Shown in pieces: positions 6,466-12,129 of a stretch of 16,435 nt of DNA. Source of the DNA: Clostridia bacterium (GTDB taxonomy: Bacteria; Bacillota; Clostridia; Christensenellales; CAG-314). The translations under genes and the position numbers were made by a program. The stretch covers positions 1 through 16,435 of the forward strand of contig JAFQWS010000107.1 in the NCBI GenBank assembly GCA_017407305.1, given 5' to 3'. Each line of letters opens with the position of its first letter. Position 1 is the stretch's first letter. The notes beneath the pieces were generated by a model that was not told where the DNA came from, ran no database searches, and was given only the letters and a program-made list of their open reading frames with translations.

Positions 6466-8193
6466 TTACTCAACAGGCGCAACGTCGTAAAGGTCTATAA
6501 TTCCTTGTATAACCATTTTCGCATAGGGTGCGGCAACAACCGAACCGTAATTTTGTCCAACTGGTTCATCCACCAACATCAAAACAAGATATTTTGGGCT
6601 GTTGACAGGAAAAAATCCAATAAAAGAGGACACGTACTTGCCTTGCGCCAATGCTCCGTTTTCAAATTTTTGAGCCGTTCCCGTTTTTCCACCAATTTTG
6701 TATCCTTCGATGTAGGCCTGTTTGCCACTGCCGTTTGTAACAACACCCTCCAGCATTGTTGCAAGTTTTTGACTGGTAACTTCACTTATGGTGCGATTTT
6801 TTACCACCACTGGATTTGTCAAAGTGACACCAGTAACGTTGTCCACAATGCTCTCCACCAAACGGGGTTGATATAAAATCCCACCATTGACACTGGATGC
6901 CGTTGCCATGCAAAGTTGCAAAGGGGTAACTGTGACAGACTGCCCAAAACCAATACGAGCAAGGTCGGCATTTTTTACCATACTTTTGTCAATCAAAATG
7001 CCACTTTGCTCTCCTTGAAAATCAAGATTTGTCTTTGAACCAAATCCAAAAGCTTCAAGGTAGCGATAAAAGGTTTCTTTTCCCAAATTCAGAGCAATAT
7101 CGGTAAAAATTGGGTTGCAACTGTTGTTGAGCGCATCGGAAAGTTTTTGATTGGCATGTTTTCCGTTGGCGTGAGTTGACCAACAATTGATTTTCGTTCC
7201 GTCCACCACACGAGTGCGCGAATTATTTTTAAATACATAATTTTCGTCAAAGCCACCGCCATTTAGGCTTTCTTCCAAACAAGCGGCTGCTGTGACAATT
7301 TTGAAAGTTGAACCCGGTTCGTAAATGTCGGTAACCAATACGTTTTTTGAATAATCAGTCAAAGATTCTAAATCATCACGAGGAATATTGTTCAAATCAA
7401 AACTTGGTTTGGAACTCATTGCCAAAACAGAACCATTTGTAACGTCCAAGACAATACACTCTGCTTTTTTTGGGGAATATTGGTACATTGCCAAATCCAA
7501 AACGTTTTCCACCATCATTTGAATTTTGCTATCAACCGTAAGCTTAATTGTCAACCCTTTTTGACTGGGCAAATAATACTGCACTCCGTCCAATTCTTTG
7601 CCCACCAAGTCCGTTTGCGTAAGCAATCTTCCGTCAATGCCTTGCAGATATTTGTCATAGTAAGCTTCAATACCCGTTTGTCCCACTCCATCTACCGACA
7701 CGTAACCCAGCACTTGTGTTAAAAAGTCACCCAATGGATACTGTCTCAAACTTTCTTCGGCAAAATAAATGCCATCAAGGTCTTTTTCTTTCAGTTCGTT
7801 TGCCAATAACGTTGGAACTTTTCTTGCAATAAGCACTTCGGAAACACCCTTTTTGTTGACTTTTTGCACTACCGATTGATAATCCAAACTCAAAGCCTCA
7901 GCCAAAACTTTTGCCGTACTTTCTTTGTCCACAACTGCATTTGGTCTTGCATAAACGTTGAATACCGTACAACTTGTTGCCAAAATTTCTCCGTTTTTAT
8001 CAACAATATCTCCTCGCATTGCCGACAAATTCAAATCTCTTGTCCATTGGTCTGATGCTTTTGTTTGCAAATTTTTTCCCCACAAAATTTGAATATAAAA
8101 CAACCTGCAAAATATCAAAAAAAACAAAAACACACTTGCCAACATAAGAGCAACCATCCTTTTTTTTGTGACGTAATAAGAATTTTCTTGCAT
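6466..8193 (-). CDS. Class B penicillin-binding protein, FtsI/PbpB type transpeptidase
   Basis: A monofunctional DD-transpeptidase that crosslinks septal peptidoglycan with the SEDS polymerase FtsW. The 575 residues comprise a short cytoplasmic tail, a membrane anchor at about 12-36, an N-terminal pedestal starting with RGDIVDKNGEILA (60-72), and the transpeptidase domain. Its active-site motifs are STFK (Ser295, Lys298), SCN (358-360) and KTGT (503-506). The protein ends at about residue 575 without the C-terminal PASTA repeats found in SpoVD and many Firmicutes PBP2b-type proteins. ATG 8193 is preceded by a moderate AAGGCG site 8 nt upstream. It lies between two terminators, so it may be a monocistronic unit with its own promoter; a TATAAT at 8230-8225 is a candidate. 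The dcw position says division (ftsI/pbpB); a sporulation SpoVD role cannot be excluded. Confidence 0.94.
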   Translation of the reverse strand: MQENSYYVTKKRMVALMLASVFLFFLIFCRLFYIQILWGKNLQTKASDQWTRDLNLSAMRGDIVDKNGEILATSCTVFNVYARPNAVVDKESTAKVLAEALSLDYQSVVQKVNKKGVSEVLIARKVPTLLANELKEKDLDGIYFAEESLRQYPLGDFLTQVLGYVSVDGVGQTGIEAYYDKYLQGIDGRLLTQTDLVGKELDGVQYYLPSQKGLTIKLTVDSKIQMMVENVLDLAMYQYSPKKAECIVLDVTNGSVLAMSSKPSFDLNNIPRDDLESLTDYSKNVLVTDIYEPGSTFKIVTAAACLEESLNGGGFDENYVFKNNSRTRVVDGTKINCWSTHANGKHANQKLSDALNNSCNPIFTDIALNLGKETFYRYLEAFGFGSKTNLDFQGEQSGILIDKSMVKNADLARIGFGQSVTVTPLQLCMATASSVNGGILYQPRLVESIVDNVTGVTLTNPVVVKNRTISEVTSQKLATMLEGVVTNGSGKQAYIEGYKIGGKTGTAQKFENGALAQGKYVSSFIGFFPVNSPKYLVLMLVDEPVGQNYGSVVAAPYAKMVIQGIIDLYDVAPVE

Positions 8194-8224
8194 AATTTTT
8201 TCGCCTTATGACCATTTTTTGTAT

Positions 8225-8230
8225 ATTATA
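8225..8230 (-). promoter_or_regulatory. Candidate -10 element for the PBP gene
   Basis: TATAAT on the minus strand, 32 nt before the PBP start codon and after the upstream terminator. No good -35 hexamer is found 16-18 nt further up (best 3 of 6 matches), so this is a tentative call based on position and the need for a promoter here. Confidence 0.4.
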
Positions 8231-8266
8231 TAGGCTTCAAAATGCGTTTATACTATTAAAAAATGC

Positions 8267-8298
8267 AAAAAAAAACGTCGTCACCAATGAGTGACGAC
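8267..8298 (-). terminator. Rho-independent terminator after the ftsL-like gene
   Basis: A perfect 8-bp stem, GTCGTCAC paired with GTGACGAC, encloses a 6-nt loop and is followed after one base by nine U residues on the minus strand. It lies about 40 nt after the stop codon at 8339 and ends the mraZ-rsmH-ftsL-like unit. Confidence 0.88.
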
Positions 8299-8338
8299 CT
8301 TTTCTTATTAGTTAGAAAAAGTATGAAAATTTGAAATT

Positions 8339-8920
8339 TTAACCAAAAATGCCTGTGATCCAATCACATACGTTGTCAAACCAGTTACCTTCAATTTGAA
8401 AGGTTTGTTCAGGTCTAGTTTCCAACAAATCGTAGGTATAACTGTTGGTTGCATCAATGGGAACAAAACCCATGGACAAGCCCAATTCAACAAGTTGTTC
8501 ATCTGTCAAGGATGCAATTGCTTGTTCTACTTGTGCCAACGTTTCCTGTTGAGAAACATATTCGCCTTGAGAAACTGCAAGTGTTGCGTAGGTGTCAGAT
8601 ACGAAGAAAGAACAAAGTGCAATACCGACAATGAGCAAGCAAACAACTGCCACGTAGGATGCAATGGCAATTTTTGTTGCTTTGTTCATTTCAACTTTTG
8701 CAGGAGCAATGGTTTCGTCTTTGTAATTTCTAACAAAAGACATTGTCATTGTGCTTTGGCTGGGCATCAAGTCAGGGTTGAGTTCTGTTTCAACCGTTGT
8801 TTGAGTTTCGCTGACATTGTTGTTGCCAAACAATTTTGCTTGCATTGCTTCCAAAGAAAGTTCTTCTGCAAGAACATTATTTGTATTATTGGTATCGAAA
8901 TTGTAATTTGTGTTTGTCAT
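8339..8920 (-). CDS. Single-pass membrane protein at the ftsL position (putative divergent FtsL)
   Basis: A 193-residue protein with a long Asn/Thr-rich, probably disordered cytoplasmic part (about 1-80) holding a possible short amphipathic helix EELSLEAMQAKLFG (19-32). A single membrane segment follows at about 84-107, then an outside part of about 85 residues that ends in a hydrophobic tail NWFDNVCDWITGIFG. Only a short helix-prone stretch (about 118-145) follows the membrane. Position between rsmH and the class B PBP is where ftsL is found in dcw clusters, and the N-in single-pass topology agrees. But FtsL is normally about 100-120 residues with a leucine-zipper outside; here the N-terminus is much longer and the coiled coil weak. 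I infer an FtsL-like role from position only. ATG 8920 is preferred over GTG 8929 because AGGTG (8931-8927) lies 6 nt before the ATG. Confidence 0.7.
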   Translation of the reverse strand: MTNTNYNFDTNNTNNVLAEELSLEAMQAKLFGNNNVSETQTTVETELNPDLMPSQSTMTMSFVRNYKDETIAPAKVEMNKATKIAIASYVAVVCLLIVGIALCSFFVSDTYATLAVSQGEYVSQQETLAQVEQAIASLTDEQLVELGLSMGFVPIDATNSYTYDLLETRPEQTFQIEGNWFDNVCDWITGIFG

Positions 8921-8944
8921 AACGTTCACCTACCGATTAGTGCC

Positions 8945-9880
8945 TTACAATTTTTGTGCCACTCGCAGTTTTGCACAAATACTACGACTGTTCTCCTTTT
9001 GTTCTTGTTGCGTTGCTACAATTGGTTTTTTGTTTACCAATTTGATTTCTGCTTTGTGTCCACATACACAGATGGGGACGGATTTGTCACAAATGCAATC
9101 AGTTGCATTGAAATTGAAAAGATGTTTTACAATTCGATCTTCCAACGAGTGAAAGGTCAACACCACCAATCTTCCGTCGGGATTTAAGTGATTGATGATT
9201 GTTTGCAACACTTCTTTCAATCCATTGAGTTCGCCGTTTACCTCAATGCGCAATGCCTGAAAGGTTTTCTTTGCGTTGTGACTGCCTTGTTTTTGTGCTT
9301 TGAAGGGAATTGAGCGATCGATAATTTGCACCAACTCTCCACAAGTGGAGATGGGGGATTGCTCTCTTGCCTTGATAATGTTGCTTACAATCATAGGAGC
9401 AAATTTTTCTTCGCCATATTCTCTCAAAATGTAAATTAGATCTTCTTTTGAGTATTCGTTGACGACCTCAAAGGCTGTAAGAGTTTGTTGGCGATTCATA
9501 CGCATATCCAAAGGCGCTTCATCTGCCATATAGGAAAAACCTCTTTCCCTTGTGTCAAGTTGATGGGAACTTACTCCCAAATCAATCAAAACACCGTCAA
9601 CTTTTTCTACACCCAACTGTTGGATAATTGTCTCAAATTGTTTGAAGTCGCTGTGGACAATTTTCACGTTGGAATAGTTTTTGAATTTTTCCCTAACCGT
9701 TTGAATTGCATCGTCATCTTTGTCAATGTCAATCAACAATCCGTTGGGGGAAAGTTTTTGTAAAATGTGCTGACTGTGTCCGCCACCACCTGCAGTACAA
9801 TCTACGTAAATGCCGTTGCTTTTGATGTCTAGTGCCTCAATGCACTCTTGCAACATAACCGGTTTATGACAAAAGTTCAT
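8945..9880 (-). CDS. rsmH: 16S rRNA (cytosine-1402-N4)-methyltransferase (RsmH/MraW)
   Basis: RsmH methylates N4 of C1402 in the ribosomal decoding centre, using S-adenosylmethionine. The 311-residue protein shows the conserved start MNFCHKPVMLQE, the SAM-binding loop DCTAGGGGHS (27-36), DIDKDDDA (51-58), LIDLGVSSHQLD (98-109), RGFSYM, PLDMRM (124-129), a TFQALRIEVNGEL stretch at about 206-218 and LTFHSLEDRIVK at 241-252. A cysteine group CICDKSVPICVCG near 262-274 is common in Firmicutes RsmH. ATG 9880 overlaps the end of mraZ by 17 nt; the ribosome site is weak (AAAAAG), suggesting coupling to mraZ. The ftsL-like gene follows after 24 nt. Confidence 0.97.
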   Translation of the reverse strand: MNFCHKPVMLQECIEALDIKSNGIYVDCTAGGGGHSQHILQKLSPNGLLIDIDKDDDAIQTVREKFKNYSNVKIVHSDFKQFETIIQQLGVEKVDGVLIDLGVSSHQLDTRERGFSYMADEAPLDMRMNRQQTLTAFEVVNEYSKEDLIYILREYGEEKFAPMIVSNIIKAREQSPISTCGELVQIIDRSIPFKAQKQGSHNAKKTFQALRIEVNGELNGLKEVLQTIINHLNPDGRLVVLTFHSLEDRIVKHLFNFNATDCICDKSVPICVCGHKAEIKLVNKKPIVATQQEQKENSRSICAKLRVAQKL

Positions 9881-10307
9881 TTAACTTTTTCAAGGTTTCG
9901 TCAAAACCGACTGCCGTACGATTGACTTTTTGATGTCTTTCTTCCCAAACTTCCAAGCTCCAAATTTCTGCTTTGGAAATGCTACCAACAATGACGATAT
10001 CTTTTTGAATTTTTGCAAATTTAATAAGGTCGTCGGTAAGCATAAATCTTCCTTGGGAATCGCCGTCCACCATTGCTGCCGTTTCGGTAAATTCGCGAAT
10101 GATGTCTGCTTTGACAGGATCAAAAGATTCTACGGAAACGATTTGGTCAATGAGTTTGCTACCTTCGGCAAGACTGTATACAGCAATACAACCACCGGCA
10201 AATTGCGTCAAAATGTATTTGTCGCCCATTTGCTCACGGAACTTGGCGGGGAGCCGTATTCTGTTTTTGTCATCCAACTTTTGTTGGGACGTGCCTAAAA
10301 GTAACAT
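9864..10307 (-). CDS. mraZ: Transcriptional regulator MraZ
   Basis: MraZ is a DNA-binding protein with two SpoVT-AbrB half-domains that forms a ring and represses its own dcw promoter in species where it has been studied. The 147-residue length is normal. The first half has LDDKNRIRLPAKFR (11-24), the second DGDSQGRFMLTDDL (81-94), matching the DxK/QxR signature of both halves. It is the first gene of the dcw cluster; ATG 10307 is preceded by an AAGGAAAGGTG region at about 10 nt. Upstream, a promoter overlaps three or four 10-bp-spaced GG repeats that are probable binding sites for this protein. The 3' end overlaps rsmH by 17 nt. Confidence 0.97.
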   Translation of the reverse strand: MLLLGTSQQKLDDKNRIRLPAKFREQMGDKYILTQFAGGCIAVYSLAEGSKLIDQIVSVESFDPVKADIIREFTETAAMVDGDSQGRFMLTDDLIKFAKIQKDIVIVGSISKAEIWSLEVWEERHQKVNRTAVGFDETLKKLNELLS

Positions 10308-10334
10308 TTTGGAAAAACACCTTTCCTTCTATTT

Positions 10335-10356
10335 TTGTGCAATTATTTTAGCACAA
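10335..10356 (-). repeat. Inverted repeat across the mraZ -10 element
   Basis: TTGTGC and GCACAA arms of 6 bp flank a 10-nt centre that contains the -10 hexamer TAAAAT. The symmetry around the promoter core looks operator-like, though a chance palindrome is possible. Confidence 0.45.
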
Positions 10357-10373
10357 TTTTAAACCATTTTCAA
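10345..10373 (-). promoter_or_regulatory. SigA-type promoter for mraZ (dcw cluster)
   Basis: -35 TTGAAA (10373-10368), a 17-nt spacer and -10 TAAAAT (10350-10345), with TG one base before the -10 (extended -10). The predicted start point is near 10338, giving a leader of about 30 nt. It overlaps the GG repeats at 10362-10397. Confidence 0.75.
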
Positions 10374-10397
10374 CCCTTTTTAACCATTTTAGTCCAA
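10362..10397 (-). repeat. Probable MraZ-box array (10-bp direct repeats)
   Basis: On the minus strand ATGGTT (10367-10362), AGGGTT (10377-10372) and ATGGTT (10387-10382) recur at exactly 10-bp steps, with a weaker fourth TTGGAC in phase at 10397-10392. GG is the constant core. MraZ is known to bind arrays of short G-rich direct repeats spaced one helical turn apart upstream of mraZ, and these overlap the -35 element. The exact binding consensus in this lineage is unknown to me. Confidence 0.65.
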
Positions 10398-10403
10398 AAC
10401 AAT

Positions 10404-10573
10404 GTAAAAATTTTCAAAAACACAACTTATTAAAAACCTGTTTGGTATTTTTTAGAACAAACGTACTGAAAAATCCATAAAAATTCGCCATTTTTGCAAA
10501 ATTTTAATTATTTTTTTGCGCACTCAATTTTGACATTTTTGCGTATTATTGCCCCAAAAAGTGAAAAATTGCA
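10404..10573. other. AT-rich non-coding spacer, no feature recognised
   Basis: Part of the 309-nt gene-free interval 10308-10616. Its ends hold the mraZ promoter and the phosphoesterase terminator; the middle is A/T-rich with short A and T tracts. I see no convincing ORF, second promoter or RNA structure here. Confidence 0.6.
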
Positions 10574-10603
10574 TAAAAAAGAGCCTTTCAACGTGAAAGG
10601 CTC
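10574..10603 (-). terminator. Rho-independent terminator after the metallophosphoesterase gene
   Basis: A perfect 10-bp stem, GAGCCTTTCA with TGAAAGGCTC, and a 3-nt loop are followed by six U residues on the minus strand. It starts 13 nt after the stop codon. Confidence 0.9.
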
Positions 10604-10616
10604 GACCAATAAAATA

Positions 10617-11318
10617 TTAAATTTCGGCAATTAGAGCAAGTTTGTTTTTTGCCAAGTCGCAACTTGTCAAATAGAAGGTTATGCCATATCTATCTACTTG
10701 CAATTCGGCACGACAATCTTTTCCATGAAGATGTCCGTACACCACTTTTTTTACGTCGTTTTCTACAAACTTTGTTACAAATTCGCTTGCTTCGTATTTT
10801 GCGTTGAAAGGGGGAAAATGCATCATTGCCACAACGACGTCATCTTCCTTTCGTTGCTTTTGCATATCTGCCAATGACAAGGACAATCTTTCCAATTCTC
10901 TTTTGTAAATTTTTTCATCTTCGGGCAAAAGTTTTGTGTTTTGTGGAACAACCCAACCACGCGTACCACACAAAAGCAATTTGCCAAAACGCAAACAGTT
11001 GTTTTGCAAGGCATAAAAACCATTGGGCAAAAGACTTTTCACTTGCGAATAGGTGTTCCACCAATAGTCGTGGTTGCCACGAAGAATTACTTTTGTACCT
11101 TTCAATTTGGAAATCAGTTCAAAATCGCTTTTGACTTCATCTTGGCGCATTGCCCAAGAAAAATCTCCGCACAACAAAACAACGTCGTCGTCGGCGACTT
11201 TTTCATTCCAATCTTCCATAATCAATTCTAAATAGTCGTCCCAACTGCCACCAAATACGTCCATTGGTTTGTTTACCGTGGTTGAAAGGTGCAAGTCGGA
11301 AATAGCAAAAACTTTCAT
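10617..11318 (-). CDS. Calcineurin-like metallophosphoesterase
   Basis: A 233-residue cytoplasmic protein with the full set of dimetal phosphoesterase motifs: SDLHLS (Asp8, His10), GDFSWAM (Asp52), GNHDYWW (Asn82, His83), MMHFPP (His167) and GHLHG (His196, His198). No signal peptide or membrane segment. The combination of KPMDVFG after the first motif and GDFSWAM/GNHDYWW resembles a group of uncharacterised phosphohydrolases in Firmicutes (COG1768-like); the substrate is not known. It lies alone between two terminators with its own promoter. The ATG at 11318 has no ribosome site, and the promoter places the predicted start point at that ATG, so the mRNA is probably leaderless. MKVFAISDLHLS is the natural N-terminus for the fold, so a later start is unlikely. 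Confidence 0.9.
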   Translation of the reverse strand: MKVFAISDLHLSTTVNKPMDVFGGSWDDYLELIMEDWNEKVADDDVVLLCGDFSWAMRQDEVKSDFELISKLKGTKVILRGNHDYWWNTYSQVKSLLPNGFYALQNNCLRFGKLLLCGTRGWVVPQNTKLLPEDEKIYKRELERLSLSLADMQKQRKEDDVVVAMMHFPPFNAKYEASEFVTKFVENDVKKVVYGHLHGKDCRAELQVDRYGITFYLTSCDLAKNKLALIAEI

Positions 11319-11324
11319 AAATTT

Positions 11325-11353
11325 AGTTTAGCACACTTTTTGGTTGTTGTCTA
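11325..11353 (-). promoter_or_regulatory. SigA-type promoter giving a predicted leaderless mRNA
   Basis: -35 TAGACA (11353-11348), 17-nt spacer, -10 TAAACT (11330-11325) with TG one base before it (extended -10). Only six bases separate the -10 from the ATG at 11318, so the expected start point is the A of the ATG. Confidence 0.7.
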
Positions 11354-11357
11354 TTGT

Positions 11358-11392
11358 AAAAAACAACCACAACCCAAAGTGGATTGTGGTTG
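11358..11392 (-). terminator. Rho-independent terminator after the six-cysteine hypothetical gene
   Basis: A 12-bp stem (11392-11381 with 11375-11364, one G-U pair) with a 5-nt loop is followed by six U residues on the minus strand, about 25 nt after the stop codon. It ends just 5 nt before the -35 of the next promoter. Confidence 0.88.
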
Positions 11393-11417
11393 CAATTTTG
11401 ACTTAATTTTGCTCTTT

Positions 11418-12044
11418 TCAACCGTTTTGAGGATACAAGGGCAGTTCAAAATAGCCCGAGCAAACTTCTTGTGTATAATCTTGTGCAGGGGGAATTTGGG
11501 CATAGCCAAAGGTGGAAACCACCAACTCCACGTCCATTGTCACTTTCAAAATGACCGTCAAGCAAACGTTGATGGTGAAAATATATACCGTTTCTCCGTC
11601 AACCACTTCCGTTGACGTGTACGTTCCCTCTGGACAGATTGCCGACACCGTCGCTTCAATTTGATAGGGTATGACGGAAGGTTCTGGCAAATACATCACC
11701 ACGTCAATGGGCAAAACCAACGTTCCACCACCAACCCCTTCGACGTTGTTGACATCCAAATATGTAACGTTCAAAGGAACTGTCAAATTGGCTTGCACTC
11801 TGCCATAATTTCTCTTTTCGCTGAGACGTTCCACCACCAAGTCGTTAAGTGTTCCCGTCGTTTGAGAACTTCTTGCCGACAAAAAGCGCAACGGCACAAC
11901 AGGATCCGTTGGCGTAACGTTTCTTACACGAATTGCAATTTGTTGCAAAGAAATTTGTTTTATGCAAGCATCAAATACTCTTTTTGCTTGAATACATACC
12001 TTTTCGGGACACTGTCCGGTGCGTTCAAAATTGTTTGTGGCCAC
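11418..12044 (-). CDS. Hypothetical six-cysteine, beta-rich protein (possible spore-surface protein)
   Basis: I do not recognise a named family. The 208-residue protein has no signal peptide and no clear membrane helix. It opens with a cysteine cluster (Cys12, Cys17, Cys27 in QCPEKVCIQA and FDACIKQ); three more cysteines are at 137, 161 and 195. The middle and end consist of alternating hydrophobic beta-strand-like runs (about 83-97, 107-133, 152-178), then a Pro-rich turn YAQIPPAQDY and a tail CSGYFELPLYP. It is solitary, with its own promoter and terminator. The promoter matches mother-cell sporulation sigma factors better than SigA, so a spore coat or related role is my guess, not something the protein sequence proves. 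The start is GTG 12044, with AAAAAGGAG 7 nt upstream. Confidence 0.8.
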   Translation of the reverse strand: MATNNFERTGQCPEKVCIQAKRVFDACIKQISLQQIAIRVRNVTPTDPVVPLRFLSARSSQTTGTLNDLVVERLSEKRNYGRVQANLTVPLNVTYLDVNNVEGVGGGTLVLPIDVVMYLPEPSVIPYQIEATVSAICPEGTYTSTEVVDGETVYIFTINVCLTVILKVTMDVELVVSTFGYAQIPPAQDYTQEVCSGYFELPLYPQNG

Positions 12045-12051
12045 TTTTATA

Positions 12052-12060
12052 CTCCTTTTT
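12052..12060 (-). promoter_or_regulatory. Strong ribosome binding site for the GTG-started hypothetical gene
   Basis: AAAAAGGAG on the minus strand, 7 nt before GTG 12044. It makes the GTG start convincing despite the lack of recognisable homology. Confidence 0.8.
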
Positions 12061-12067
12061 CAGTACT

Positions 12068-12095
12068 TATTGTATGCCACGAGTAAAAAAATGTT
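12068..12095 (-). promoter_or_regulatory. Candidate mother-cell sporulation (SigK/SigE-type) promoter
   Basis: The minus strand reads AACA (12095-12092), then 15 nt, then CATACAATA (12076-12068). This fits the B. subtilis SigK pattern mACm, 15-16 nt, CATAnnnTA without mismatch, and CATACAAT also equals the SigE -10. The leader would be about 17 nt with the ribosome site inside. A SigA reading (TTGGAA, 19-nt spacer, TACAAT) is possible but has poor spacing. Confidence 0.5.
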
Positions 12096-12097
12096 CC

Positions 12098-12129
12098 AAA
12101 ATAAAAGACGCTTGAAAATTCAAGCGTCT
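12098..12129 (-). terminator. Rho-independent terminator overlapping the engB stop codon
   Basis: AGACGCTTGA and TCAAGCGTCT form a perfect 10-bp stem with a 4-nt loop (12129-12106), followed by UUU-A-U-UUU on the minus strand. The engB TGA (12122-12120) is the end of the 5' arm, so the last codons are part of the hairpin. Confidence 0.82.

Noticed and set aside
8921..8929. GTG start at 8929 for the ftsL-like gene
   Set aside because: That GTG overlaps the AGGTG ribosome site that serves the ATG at 8920.
8396..9187. Plus-strand open frame of about 263 codons across rsmH and the ftsL-like gene
   Set aside because: It is antisense to two well-supported genes and the Cys/Phe/Asn-rich product looks like a reverse-frame shadow.
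10404..10573. Possible small RNA or extra promoter in the long spacer before mraZ
   Set aside because: Only A/T tracts and imperfect matches; no -35/-10 pair with proper spacing followed by a terminator.
12069..12099. Ordinary SigA promoter for the hypothetical gene (TTGGAA ... TACAAT)
   Set aside because: The spacer is 19 nt and the -35 matches only 4 of 6; the SigK/SigE pattern fits better, though SigA is not excluded.
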